DNA of 64,000 nucleotides from Aurantibacter_A sp965215845. GTDB lineage: Bacteria; Bacteroidota; Bacteroidia; Flavobacteriales; Flavobacteriaceae. The number at the start of each line of letters is the position of its first letter. The stretch's first letter is position 1. The notes beneath the pieces are model-generated. The model worked only from the letters and a program-made list of their open reading frames with translations. It was not told the origin of the DNA and searched no databases. Both the position numbers and the translations under genes were made by a program. The stretch lies in NCBI GenBank assembly GCA_965215845.1, contig CBDCEL010000003.1:1-64000 (forward strand), given 5' to 3'. This document shows, piece after piece, positions 33,819 through 43,196 of the stretch.

Positions 33819-36248
33819 TTACTCTTCAAATTCTCCGTCATCGTCATCCCTACTCCTTTCACCACCACGTTTTTTCTTTTGGTTGAAGCGATACGTAAAC
33901 GATAGGTTGATCGATCTGACCCTGAATTGGAATTCACTGTCACTTTCAAAAAATGGTGTTGAGGTCTCCGTTATGCGTTTGCTGCTGTTGAAGACATCTC
34001 GAACACTAAGCGCCAGGGAGGCTTTCTCTTCGAAAAAATCTTTGCTGAATGCCAGGCTAAGGGAAGCTATGCCTTTACTTCTTGATTGTGCATTTTCCCT
34101 GGGGCCTCGATAGAAAAGACGGGTCTGCCAATCAATGGCATCGAAGAGCGTGATCTTATTGTTGAGCCGAGCAAACCAGCTCAGATTTTCGGCATCGAAG
34201 TTTTGGCCGTTAAAATCCCCTCTTGTGATAAGATTGAACAGATTGAAATTACCATTAAGGTTCCATTTTTTTGAGGGCCGATAACTTGTGGTAAATTCAA
34301 ATCCATAACGATCGTTCCTGGCCAAGTTGACCGGTGTTCTACGTAAAATACTTACTTGTTGCCCATCGAAGAAAGTATCTTCCCCGGTATCTTCGGTAAT
34401 GAAGGTAATGACATCGGTCGCTCTTTGAAAATATATCGAAGTGTTCAAGGTCAGTTTGTCGAATCGATTGAGATAACCCAAATCGACTTGATTGCTAAAC
34501 GAGGGGGTCAAGCTAGGATTCCCTTGAAATAAATTGGTCGGACTCGATCTTGAGGGAAAGGGATTCAAGAAAAAAGACCTTGGCCTGCGCAATCTTCGAT
34601 TATATCCAAACGAAAGACTTTGCTTTTCTGAAAACTCGTAATTGAGATTAAATGTCGGAAAAAAACCATCAAAATTGTTTCTATTGAAATCATTGCTTTC
34701 TGCCTGGTCAATGATCAATCGGGTGGCTTCGTAGCGCAGCCCCGCCAGGTAGGAGAATTTTTTGATTTTGCTTCCGAATTGTGTATAAAATGCGTTGATC
34801 GTTTCTTTGAAATCGAGAACATTGCTTGGGTTTGTAATGCCCAGCTCGTCTATTGTGGGCTGTATAAAAACAACATCGTAATCCGTTTCGAGCCTATTGA
34901 AATCGCCTCTATAGCCTAATTCAAACTGATTGTTCTCGCCGATTGGAAGCACGTAATCGGCCTGAAGAAAAACCCGTCTCTGGTCTTCAGCGGTGCGTAC
35001 CCTTTCACTGTCAAAACCATTTTGTTGAATTAGGGACGCTTCGATTTCCTCACTTGTCTCATATTGAAACGCAGAGGTCAATTTATGACCTGACCCGTCA
35101 AATTTCTTGTCAAAGTTGAAGGAATATTGAAAGGTTTTGTCGTCTTCCGTTTCGGCATCGAATCGAAAGCCACTTCTACGATTGAGGGCAGCATTCTGTT
35201 GTGAAAAATTATTGATGGTTTCACTTGAATTATCCGAATTTCTTATAAATATGCTCTGTGTAATGGACGACGTCTCGTTTACATACCATTCAATCCCGAG
35301 GTTGGTGTTAATCCCTTTTCTTATCCGCTCACGTTCGCCTATCTCTGTAATGCTGTTGGTAAAATCTCCATTTTGATTAAAAAAGTTGGTGCTGTTGAAC
35401 ATATTTCCTGGCGAGTTACGGTAATTATAACCGGTATTGGTAAAGATGTTCACGTCGCCGGTACGGTAGTTTAGATTGCCGTTTAGCCCATAACGTGTTG
35501 GGTGTCCCACATTGGCGGTCAGGGCCCCGTTCATGCCTTTGAGTTTGCTTCGACGCAAAATAATGTTGATAATGCCCCCCGACCCTTCTGCATCGTATCG
35601 TGCGGATGGGGAGGTAATTACCTCCACTTTTTCTATCGATTCGGCTGGCAGTTGTTGTAAGGCCTCGGTAGAATTCAGGCCGGTAATGGCCGATGGCTTT
35701 CCATCGATTAGAATACGTACATCATCGTTTCCCCGAAGCTGCACGTTTCCCTCAACATCAACAGAGACCGAAGGAACGTTGTCAAGAACATCACTTACCG
35801 TTCCACCGCTTACCGTCAGGTCTTTACCCACGTTATAGATTTTTTTATCCAGCCGTATTTCGACCGTAGTTTTGTCGGCAATGACCTCTACGCCCTCCAA
35901 TTGCGCTACATCTACGGTAAGACCTATCGTGCCAAGGTCAGTGGAGCTTCTAAAGGCCTGCTCGGGAAGTTCATAGGTCTGATACGAGATATATTCGACC
36001 CGAACATTGTATCTCCCCGGAAAAGTCTCTACGCTAAACTTACCGTCAGCATTGGTGATTCCCCCGGTAACCTTATCGGGATTCCGAATGCTTTGAAGTA
36101 CCAAGGTTGCATATTCAAGAGGCTCACCGTTTTCCTTGTCCACAACGGTACCCGAAATAATTATGGGATCTGGTCGCCCACCCTGACGTCTTTGGGAATA
36201 GATTATCGAACAAAATAGAACAAGTGACAGGGTAAGGGTTTTTCTCAT
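33819..36248 (-). CDS. Outer-membrane beta-barrel receptor (TonB-receptor-like)
   Basis: 809 residues. Signal peptide about 1-18. A carboxypeptidase-regulatory-like domain (about 28-110) precedes a plug (about 130-235, DVLDNVPSVSVD, LIDGKPSAITG and GSGGIINIIL). The remainder is a beta-barrel of the outer-membrane-protein beta-barrel family, with alternating aromatic strands up to FTYRFNQ. After the barrel is an unusual acidic tail of about 20 residues (RSRDDDDGEFEE). The substrate is not evident. It is 12 bases downstream of the Gly/Tyr-rich secreted protein gene, so the two are probably an operon. Confidence 0.88.
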   Translation of the reverse strand: MRKTLTLSLVLFCSIIYSQRRQGGRPDPIIISGTVVDKENGEPLEYATLVLQSIRNPDKVTGGITNADGKFSVETFPGRYNVRVEYISYQTYELPEQAFRSSTDLGTIGLTVDVAQLEGVEVIADKTTVEIRLDKKIYNVGKDLTVSGGTVSDVLDNVPSVSVDVEGNVQLRGNDDVRILIDGKPSAITGLNSTEALQQLPAESIEKVEVITSPSARYDAEGSGGIINIILRRSKLKGMNGALTANVGHPTRYGLNGNLNYRTGDVNIFTNTGYNYRNSPGNMFNSTNFFNQNGDFTNSITEIGERERIRKGINTNLGIEWYVNETSSITQSIFIRNSDNSSETINNFSQQNAALNRRSGFRFDAETEDDKTFQYSFNFDKKFDGSGHKLTSAFQYETSEEIEASLIQQNGFDSERVRTAEDQRRVFLQADYVLPIGENNQFELGYRGDFNRLETDYDVVFIQPTIDELGITNPSNVLDFKETINAFYTQFGSKIKKFSYLAGLRYEATRLIIDQAESNDFNRNNFDGFFPTFNLNYEFSEKQSLSFGYNRRLRRPRSFFLNPFPSRSSPTNLFQGNPSLTPSFSNQVDLGYLNRFDKLTLNTSIYFQRATDVITFITEDTGEDTFFDGQQVSILRRTPVNLARNDRYGFEFTTSYRPSKKWNLNGNFNLFNLITRGDFNGQNFDAENLSWFARLNNKITLFDAIDWQTRLFYRGPRENAQSRSKGIASLSLAFSKDFFEEKASLALSVRDVFNSSKRITETSTPFFESDSEFQFRVRSINLSFTYRFNQKKKRGGERSRDDDDGEFEE

Positions 36249-36260
36249 TCAGTATGGTTT

Positions 36261-36773
36261 CTATTGCTCCTTGTTTTTCTTTTTCTTGGCTTTTTTCTTT
36301 TTATCCCTTTTCTTTTTCTTTTGGGTCTTTTGTACACCGTTCTTTTGGAGGTCGACAAAGGCAAGATACTTTTCTTCGGAAAGCCCTTCCTTAAGCTCTT
36401 CTGTCTGGGCTTCCGTTATTTTTTCGAGTGCCTCGCGCATCTTATCCTGTGGAAGCTCCAAAATCTGCAATTCGATTCGCTTTTGAATGTATTTTTTTAA
36501 GATTGAACTCATCACGGCGGTCTCAAACTCGTTCAAATCGATGGCCTCGGCAATCGCGGGCATTTCATCATCGACTATCTGTCCGGCTGTTTTGGGTTCA
36601 GGTTCTTTTGGTGTTTCTTGGGCCTGGGGTATAGCACTGCGCTGTCTTCCATATCCGTAGCCATATCCACTGCCGTATCCGTAACCCCGTCCATAACCGT
36701 ACTGTGCTTGGAGCTCGGCCCCGACGAGCATAAAAATGAAGGAAATGATTAGAAATTTTGTGTTGGTTTTCAT
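36261..36773 (-). CDS. Exported Gly/Tyr-rich protein with lysine-rich tail
   Basis: 170 residues. Signal peptide about 1-23 (ending LQAQ). A GY/GR repeat tract (about 24-42) comes next, then a helical middle (about 60-145). The last 20 residues are nearly all Lys with a few Arg, Asp, Asn and Glu. The middle part is weakly like small envelope stress proteins (Spy/CpxP-type helices), but I cannot confirm this. It is upstream of, and probably cotranscribed with, the outer-membrane receptor. Confidence 0.6.
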   Translation of the reverse strand: MKTNTKFLIISFIFMLVGAELQAQYGYGRGYGYGSGYGYGYGRQRSAIPQAQETPKEPEPKTAGQIVDDEMPAIAEAIDLNEFETAVMSSILKKYIQKRIELQILELPQDKMREALEKITEAQTEELKEGLSEEKYLAFVDLQKNGVQKTQKKKKRDKKKKAKKKKNKEQ

Positions 36774-36891
36774 GAGATCGACTTTAGTATGATTATAAAA
36801 TTAGCCTTTGGTTTAAGGGCTAGTCGTTAAATGTATGTTAAATGAAATCACGAATTAAAGTACAACTAATGTGCCAATTGGACCTGTTACA

Positions 36892-37233
36892 CTATATGAT
36901 TTCCAGAATTTTATTTGGAGGTCTTCCTATAACGGCCTTCTTTCCACTAATAACAACGGGTCGTTCCAATAATTTCGGGTACTTGACCATGGCGGCAATT
37001 ACTTGATCGTCTGAAAGGGTCTTGCCCTTGAATTTCTCCTTCCAGATGGGTTCCCCTTTACGCAGTAATTGTTTAGGCTCAATACCCAACAATTGAATCA
37101 TCTCCTTTAGCTCGTTTTCAGTTGGAATTTCTTCAAGATATTTGATGACCTGAAATTCTTTTCCTGAATTTTCCAAAATTTTCAGGCCCTCACGGGATTT
37201 ACTACATCTCGGATTGTGGTATATTTTTATCAT
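36892..37233 (-). CDS. arsC: ArsC-family (glutaredoxin-type) arsenate reductase-like protein
   Basis: 113 residues from ATG 37233; the frame extends to 37275 without homology. The N-terminus MIKIYHNPRCSKSR holds the catalytic Cys10. Later LLRKGEPIWKE and RPVVISGKKAVIGRPP, with the substrate-binding arginines, are family hallmarks. Members reduce arsenate with glutathione or glutaredoxin, or act as Spx-like regulators. No other ars gene is nearby, so the physiological role is open. It is followed on the minus strand by the Gly/Tyr-rich gene and preceded by a HAD phosphatase gene. Confidence 0.85.
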   Translation of the reverse strand: MIKIYHNPRCSKSREGLKILENSGKEFQVIKYLEEIPTENELKEMIQLLGIEPKQLLRKGEPIWKEKFKGKTLSDDQVIAAMVKYPKLLERPVVISGKKAVIGRPPNKILEII

Positions 37234-37286
37234 AGGACTGCTCTTGATTATCACTGCCTTTTTAGGAAAATACAATCGATATTGGA

Positions 37287-37910
37287 CTAGTCTAAAGTTT
37301 CAATTCCGTACCGTCTTAATTCTGATTGCAATTGTTCGGTATTTTCAAATCGAATGCCATTGATTCCAGCATCGATGGCGCCTTTTACATTGTCGGAATT
37401 ATCATCTATGAAAATGGCTCTCCCAGGCGTAATTTTATAACGTTCTAGCAGAATGTCGTAAATCTTTGCAAATGGTTTTCTGGTGTTTTCCTCGCCCGAA
37501 ACAACGATACCTTCGAAATGCTGCAAAAAACCATAGCGCTCCAAGGCCACCGGAAATGTCTCTGCACTCCAATTGGTCAAGGCGTACAGCCGATGTTCAT
37601 TTTTACCCTTCAATTGATTTAGAAGTGCAACGGTTTCTTCGATTGGTCCGCCCAACATGTCAGACCACCGGTCATAATAGATTCTTATCCAAGCCTCATA
37701 TTCTGGATGTTGCTTGACCAAAAGCTCTGTTCCAACGCTCAAAGGCCGACCCGCATCATGTTCCACGTTCCATTCAGAGGTGCAGATATTATTTAGGAAC
37801 CACTCGACTTTTTCCTCATCCCCATCGAAAACCTCTCGATAGACATATTTAGGGTTCCAATCGATAAGGACCCCTCCAAGGTCGAAAATGATGGTCTCAA
37901 TAGTATTCAT
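37287..37910 (-). CDS. HAD-superfamily phosphatase (YihX-like)
   Basis: 207 residues. HAD motif I is FDLGGVLIDW with nucleophile Asp10. Motif II is ALTNWS, motif III a Lys in NTRKPFAKIY, and motif IV IFIDDNSDNVKGA. The DLGGV form without the second Asp is typical of YihX-type subfamily IA members, which act on small sugar phosphates. Substrate not known. It lies between prfB and arsC on the minus strand, 19 bases after prfB. Confidence 0.88.
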   Translation of the reverse strand: MNTIETIIFDLGGVLIDWNPKYVYREVFDGDEEKVEWFLNNICTSEWNVEHDAGRPLSVGTELLVKQHPEYEAWIRIYYDRWSDMLGGPIEETVALLNQLKGKNEHRLYALTNWSAETFPVALERYGFLQHFEGIVVSGEENTRKPFAKIYDILLERYKITPGRAIFIDDNSDNVKGAIDAGINGIRFENTEQLQSELRRYGIETLD

Positions 37911-37929
37911 TTATCTAATTTGATTGTGA

Positions 37930-39037
37930 TTATTGTTCCTCGGCTTCCTTTTGCCCCATCATCATCAAAAAGGCTTTGAGAAAACGATCTAGGTCGCCAT
38001 CCATGACCGCATCCACATTTCCAGTTTCCTCATTGGTCCGAACATCTTTGACCAATTTGTAAGGATGCATCACATAATTGCGTATTTGAGATCCCCACTC
38101 GATTTTCATTTTTGAGGATTCTATCTCATTGCGGGCCTCCATTTTTTTACGTAGCTCGATTTCGTACAACTGTGATTTCAACATTTTAAGCGCGGTCGCA
38201 CGATTGTCGTGTTGACTCCGCGAATCGGAGCATGAAATTTGAATTCCGGTGGGCTTATGCACCAGTTGCACTTTGGTCTCTACTTTATTGACGTTCTGCC
38301 CTCCCGCACCACTAGAGCGCGCCGTGGTGATTTCAATATCGGCGGGATTCACCTCAATTTCAATACTGTCGTCGACCAAAGGATATACATAAACCGAGGC
38401 AAAACTCGTATGTCTTTTGGCATTACTGTCGAATGGGGAGATGCGTACCAAACGGTGGACCCCGTTTTCACCTTTCAGCCAGCCAAAAGCAAAATCGCCG
38501 TCGATTTGTAGGGTAACCGTTTTTATGCCGGCCACATCGCCCTCTTGATAATTGAGTTCCTTGACCTTAAAACCGCTCTTTTCGGCCCACATCATGTACA
38601 TGCGCATAAGCATCGAGGCCCAATCACAGCTTTCCGTACCTCCCGCACCTGCGGTAATCTGAAGAACGGCCGGTAATTCGTCACCCTCTTCAGAAAGCAT
38701 ATTCTTGAATTCCAGTTTCTCCAATTGGCCCAACGCCTTTTCATATTGGGTTTCAACCTCGGCCTCGGTCACTTCACCTTCTTGGTGAAATTCCAAGAGC
38801 ACTTCGAGGTCTCCTACCAGTGTTTTGGCATTGTTGTAGTCATCGACCCATTGTTTTTTTGATTGAATGAACTTCATTTGTGCCTGGGCGTCCTGCGGAT
38901 TGTCCCAAAAATCGGGTGCCAGGGTCTTCTCTTGTTCATTTTCTATTTCGATAAGCTTGGCATCTATGTCAAAGATACCTCCTTAACGCACCAAGGCGAT
39001 CCTGAAGACTTTTGAAGTGGTCTGTGGTAATACTCAT
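37930..39037 (-). CDS. prfB: Peptide chain release factor 2, with programmed +1 frameshift
   Basis: The gene begins at ATG 39037 and reads 22 codons to an in-frame TGA (38971-38969). A +1 shift at CTT-TGA continues in the frame that ends at 37930, giving 368 residues. RF2 hallmarks are present: the stop-codon-reading SPF tripeptide in RISPFDSNAKRH and the catalytic GGQ in SSGAGGQNVNKVET. Release factor 2 recognises UGA and UAA, and the frameshift gives autoregulation: low RF2 lets ribosomes pause at UGA and slip. An ATG-started 315-residue frame alone would lose the N-terminal domain and is not the real gene. Confidence 0.95.
38968..38984 (-). promoter_or_regulatory. Programmed frameshift site of prfB
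   Basis: On the minus strand the sequence AAGGAGGTATCTTTGAC holds the Shine-Dalgarno-like stimulator AGGAGG three bases before the slippery CTT and the stop TGA followed by C. This is the canonical RF2 frameshift arrangement. Confidence 0.95.
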
Positions 39038-39136
39038 TTAAAATTTATTATGAGCGCAAAAATAACACATAAGTATGGTTGTACAATCTATTTTACATAA
39101 ATTTAGCGACCACCGATTCGGTGTAAATCCCAATTT

Positions 39137-41539
39137 ATGAGACACTTGATTTTGAGCGCCCTGACCCTGATTTCCCCCATTTTTTTGGTCAATGCCCAAC
39201 TTCCTGAAGGAAGTGCGGATTTTCAGAGGTTTGATGGATTTTTCAACTTTCAATACGATGATGAAAACGACAAGGTCTATCTAGAGGTAGATGAATTGGA
39301 AAAGGAATTTCTATACGTTTACTCGCTTAGTAGTGGCATTGGAAGTAATGATATAGGATTGGATAGGGGACAACTTGGAAATGAGCAAGTTGTATTTTTT
39401 AAAAAGGTAGGCGGAAAACTGTTTTTGGTGCAGCCCAATCTAAGGTTTAGAGCCCTTACCAACAACGAACTCGAAAAGAAATCGGTGGAACAGGCATTCG
39501 CAAAATCGGTGATTGGCGGCTTCAAAATTCTTGAGGACAAGGGCGGAAAATACATCATTGACATCACTGAATTTTTAATGCGGGATGCCCATGGCGTTTC
39601 CAATCGGCTGAAAAGATCGGAACAGGGTACCTATTCAATTGACAAAGATAAAAGCGCAATGAACTTGGAAAGGACGAAAGCCTTCCCGAAAAATGTTGAA
39701 TTTGACGCAATTTTGACGTTCAAAGGCGATGCCAAGGGAGCTTGGATAAGGTCGGTAACCCCAAACCCTGAATTGGTCACCGTAGCAGAGCACCATTCTT
39801 TCATCGAATTGCCTGACTCTGGTTTTGAAATGCGGGAATTCGACCCTAGAAGTGGATCCTATCCTTTTTCGTATTACGACTATTCCACTCCTGTACAAGA
39901 ACCGATCTTAAAGCGTTACATTACACGACATCGCCTTAAAAAGAAAGATCCGACTGCCGCTAAAAGTGAAGCGGTGGAGCCCATCGTTTATTTCCTGGAT
40001 AATGGAACCCCAGAACCTGTCAGGTCGGCCTTGCTCGATGGAGGTCGCTGGTGGAACGAGGCCTTTGAGGCCGCCGGATATTCGAACGCCTTTCAGTTGA
40101 AAATGCTTCCTGATGAAGCGGATCCCTTGGATGTACGCTACAATGTCATTCAATGGGTGCATCGTTCGACTAGGGGATGGAGCTATGGCAGCAGTATTAC
40201 CGATCCAAGAACGGGCGAAATAATCAAGGGCCATGTAAGTTTGGGCAGTCTTCGCATTCGCCAAGATTTTATGATTGCACAAGCCTTGATGAACAAACCT
40301 TTTGCCGAACGCGATGATAACTATCAGGCAATGTTGAATATGGCCTTGGCGAGAATCCGGCAACTGTCGGCCCATGAAATAGGGCATACCCTCGGTTTTG
40401 CACATAGCTACGCCTCAAGCACCAACGACAAGGCTTCGGTGATGGATTATCCGCATCCGCAGTTTTCGATTAAAAGCGACGAAGTTGATTTTTCGAATGC
40501 CTACGCCACGGGAATAGGGGATTGGGACAAGGTAAGTGTGGCCTATTCCTATACGGAATTCCCTGAGGGAAGCTCTGAAAAAGAAGGTCTGAACGCTATT
40601 CTGAAAGCTGCCCAAGACAAGGGCTTGCGCTACATCACGGATCAAGATGCACGTCCCCAAGGTGGGGCGCATGCCTTGGCACATCTCTGGGACAATGGTG
40701 AAAACGTCAGTGAGGAATTGGAGAATATGCTTAAACTCCGCAAGATGGCCATTGCCAATTTTTCGGTCGATAACATTAGGAAGGGTGAACCAAATACCGT
40801 TTTGGAGGATGTTTTTGTTCCGCTTTACTTTTTCCACAGATACCAAACGGAGGCGGTCACGAAATTGGTTGGCGGAATGGACTACAATTATTCGGTCAAA
40901 GGGGATGGCCAGACGACTTTCGAGCTAGTGGATAAGAACCAACAGTTGCAGGCATTGAACAGTACGCTTAAAACTTTGGACGCTTCCGTCATCGCCATCC
41001 CAAAAGAGAAACTGAAGTTGTTTCCACCTCGAGCCTTTGGTTATCCAAAAACCAGGGAATCCATTAAAGGAAAGACTGGGGTTGCCTTTGATGCGCTATC
41101 CGCCGCGGAGACCGCTGCCGATATGACTTTAGGGTTATTGCTACATCCCGAGAGGGCATCCCGATTAATTCATCAAAAGGCTTTGGCCGCTCAGAATATA
41201 GGACTGGATGAAGTTTTGAACAACCTGATATCGGGTACCTTCGATCAGAATTTTGACGATCCGTACTTGAATGAGGTCCAAAATAACATAAACTTCAGGG
41301 TGCTCTTTCATCTAATGGGCTTGGCAACCGAAAAGAGTGTCCATCCACAGGTGAACGCCATTGCCAATTCGAAACTTAAAGCTTTAAAATCTGCGGTCTT
41401 AAAGAAAGGTAAAGACGACATATCTGAAGAAATTGTCAGAAGAATAGATAGATTTTTGAAAGCGCCTGAAAAGTTTGAGGTTCTGCCAGCTCCAAATATT
41501 CCTGATGGTTCGCCAATAGGAATGGACTGTTTTCATTGA
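39137..41539 (+). CDS. Exported zinc-dependent metalloprotease (DUF5117/DUF4953 type)
   Basis: 800 residues. Signal peptide about 1-20 (ending VNAQ). A beta-rich N-terminal region (about 25-260, DUF5117-like) precedes the metzincin-like catalytic domain with HEIGHTLGFAH, which gives three zinc His and the catalytic Glu, followed by a SVMDYP turn that corresponds to the Met-turn. The C-terminal part is helical. These large secreted proteases are common in Bacteroidota, and the substrates are unknown. It is transcribed divergently from prfB. Confidence 0.88.
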   Translation: MRHLILSALTLISPIFLVNAQLPEGSADFQRFDGFFNFQYDDENDKVYLEVDELEKEFLYVYSLSSGIGSNDIGLDRGQLGNEQVVFFKKVGGKLFLVQPNLRFRALTNNELEKKSVEQAFAKSVIGGFKILEDKGGKYIIDITEFLMRDAHGVSNRLKRSEQGTYSIDKDKSAMNLERTKAFPKNVEFDAILTFKGDAKGAWIRSVTPNPELVTVAEHHSFIELPDSGFEMREFDPRSGSYPFSYYDYSTPVQEPILKRYITRHRLKKKDPTAAKSEAVEPIVYFLDNGTPEPVRSALLDGGRWWNEAFEAAGYSNAFQLKMLPDEADPLDVRYNVIQWVHRSTRGWSYGSSITDPRTGEIIKGHVSLGSLRIRQDFMIAQALMNKPFAERDDNYQAMLNMALARIRQLSAHEIGHTLGFAHSYASSTNDKASVMDYPHPQFSIKSDEVDFSNAYATGIGDWDKVSVAYSYTEFPEGSSEKEGLNAILKAAQDKGLRYITDQDARPQGGAHALAHLWDNGENVSEELENMLKLRKMAIANFSVDNIRKGEPNTVLEDVFVPLYFFHRYQTEAVTKLVGGMDYNYSVKGDGQTTFELVDKNQQLQALNSTLKTLDASVIAIPKEKLKLFPPRAFGYPKTRESIKGKTGVAFDALSAAETAADMTLGLLLHPERASRLIHQKALAAQNIGLDEVLNNLISGTFDQNFDDPYLNEVQNNINFRVLFHLMGLATEKSVHPQVNAIANSKLKALKSAVLKKGKDDISEEIVRRIDRFLKAPEKFEVLPAPNIPDGSPIGMDCFH

Positions 41540-41627
41540 GAAAATACAAGTTTGGGTTCGATTTAATGGCAAAAGTGGTCATTAAGGAGAATCAAAGACA
41601 AAACAACTAACGACCAAACAACTTTCA

Positions 41628-42653
41628 TTGGAAATAAACCTTATAAGTGATACCGTAACGAAGCCGACTACCGGCATGTTGGAGGCAATGATGGATGCCA
41701 AAGTCGGTGATGATGTTTTCAAGGCGGACCCCACGGTCAACGCCCTCGAGCAAAAAGTGGCCGAAATGTTCGGCAGGGAGGCTGCCCTGTTTTTTCCTTC
41801 CGGTAGCATGACCAATCAGACGGCCATCAAGTTACATACAAATCCGGGAGATCAAATAATTTGTGATAAATATGCCCATGTCTATAATTATGAAGGCGGA
41901 GGCGCAAGTTTCAACAGTGGGGTCTCCTGTAAATTGGTCGATGGGCAGCGGGGAATGATGACGGCCGAACAGGTCGAGGCAGCAATCAATCCGCCTGATT
42001 TTTACCACAGTCCATTGACTTCATTGGTCTGCATCGAAAATACGACCAACAAGGGTGGTGGCGCATGTTGGGATTTTGAGGAATTGAATAGAATCAAAGC
42101 AGTTTGTAGAAAGCACAAATTGAAATACCATCTTGACGGGGCCCGCCTTTGGAACGCCCTGGTGGCCAAAAAGGAGACACCGAAGCAATATGGTGAATTG
42201 TTCGATACCATCAGTATTTGCTTGAGCAAGGGCCTTGGGTGCCCCGTTGGTTCACTTTTGGTGGGCAGTGCCGATGCTATTGAGAAAGCCTTGAGAATCA
42301 GAAAAATTTTGGGCGGGGGAATGCGACAGGCCGGATATCTTGCCGCTGCCGGCATCTACGCCCTGAACAACCACGTTGAGCGTCTTGCAGAAGATCATAA
42401 TAAGGCGAGAGAAATAGGTGAAGTGCTTCAAAAGTCGCCTTTGATCAGAAAAGTAGAGCCGCTGGAGACGAACATTTTGATTTTCGAGCTTGACAATACC
42501 CAAATTTCCGATGAGGACTTTTTGATGAGGTTGAAAGATAAAGGTGTACACCTAATCGGTATGGGCCAAGGCAAACTCCGTATCGTTACCCATTTAGACT
42601 ATTCAGATGAGATGCACGATCGATTTTTAGCTATCCTTCACAACTTATTATAG
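41628..42653 (+). CDS. ltaE: Low-specificity L-threonine aldolase
   Basis: 341 residues, fold-type I PLP enzyme of the beta-eliminating lyase group. It splits threonine or allo-threonine to glycine and acetaldehyde. It shows INLISDTVTKPT at the N-terminus, the YHLDGARLWNA strand with the PLP-binding Asp, and the Schiff-base Lys in SICLSKGLGCPVGS. No ATG fits, and TTG at 41628 is used as start. The 3' end overlaps the convergent DUF1508 gene by six bases. Confidence 0.92.
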   Translation: MEINLISDTVTKPTTGMLEAMMDAKVGDDVFKADPTVNALEQKVAEMFGREAALFFPSGSMTNQTAIKLHTNPGDQIICDKYAHVYNYEGGGASFNSGVSCKLVDGQRGMMTAEQVEAAINPPDFYHSPLTSLVCIENTTNKGGGACWDFEELNRIKAVCRKHKLKYHLDGARLWNALVAKKETPKQYGELFDTISICLSKGLGCPVGSLLVGSADAIEKALRIRKILGGGMRQAGYLAAAGIYALNNHVERLAEDHNKAREIGEVLQKSPLIRKVEPLETNILIFELDNTQISDEDFLMRLKDKGVHLIGMGQGKLRIVTHLDYSDEMHDRFLAILHNLL

Positions 42654-42968
42654 CTCGTCGTAGTTTAGGACAGCCAATCGAATTTTGAGATTCTTGATAC
42701 CGTTTTCCATTCCGGCTTCGGAATTATAGGGTTGACTTGTACCCAACAGTTTTCCGTTGGTGTTTTTGACCTTGAACAAGAACTCACCGCCATGATTCGT
42801 ATTTCTTTCGAATTTCAGGCCACTTTGTAAAGACAGACTTATATTGTCGATTACTTCCTTTACCTCTTCTATCGAGTTGTAGGGCAGACTTGTCAACAAG
42901 ACTGTGTCATCCTCGGTCTTGACATGGAATTTGAATGAGTTGTTATCTGTCTTGGTAATCTCTATCAT
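42648..42968 (-). CDS. DUF1508 (YegP-like) protein
   Basis: 106 residues built from two copies of the DUF1508 repeat: FKFHVKTEDDTVLLTSLPY with a following helix (about 11-50), and FLFKVKNTNGKLLGTSQPY with its helix (about 63-98). Soluble and without a signal peptide. The family folds as tandem beta-alpha units, and its function is not established. Convergent with threonine aldolase. Confidence 0.88.
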   Translation of the reverse strand: MIEITKTDNNSFKFHVKTEDDTVLLTSLPYNSIEEVKEVIDNISLSLQSGLKFERNTNHGGEFLFKVKNTNGKLLGTSQPYNSEAGMENGIKNLKIRLAVLNYDEL

Positions 42969-43196
42969 CCTTCTTGGCCTAATGGCTTAAATGTATTCAT
43001 TTTTTCAATTGTGTCCCAACCTAAAAGCTTTAAGATAATTTTGGCAAAAAGGCCATCTTATATGTATTTAATCGACATTTAGCGTATTTCATCGATTATT
43101 GGGACGATTTAGGTCAACAATGAACCATAATTTTTTCTTAAAACTTAAATTAGCCGTCATCATTAGCTATAAACTTTATTAAACACTGACAAAATC

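Noticed and set aside
38877..38877. ATG at 38877 as the start of a 315-residue release factor
   Set aside because: The upstream frame with AGGAGG-TAT-CTT-TGA-C is the classic RF2 frameshift, and the N-terminal domain is encoded before it.
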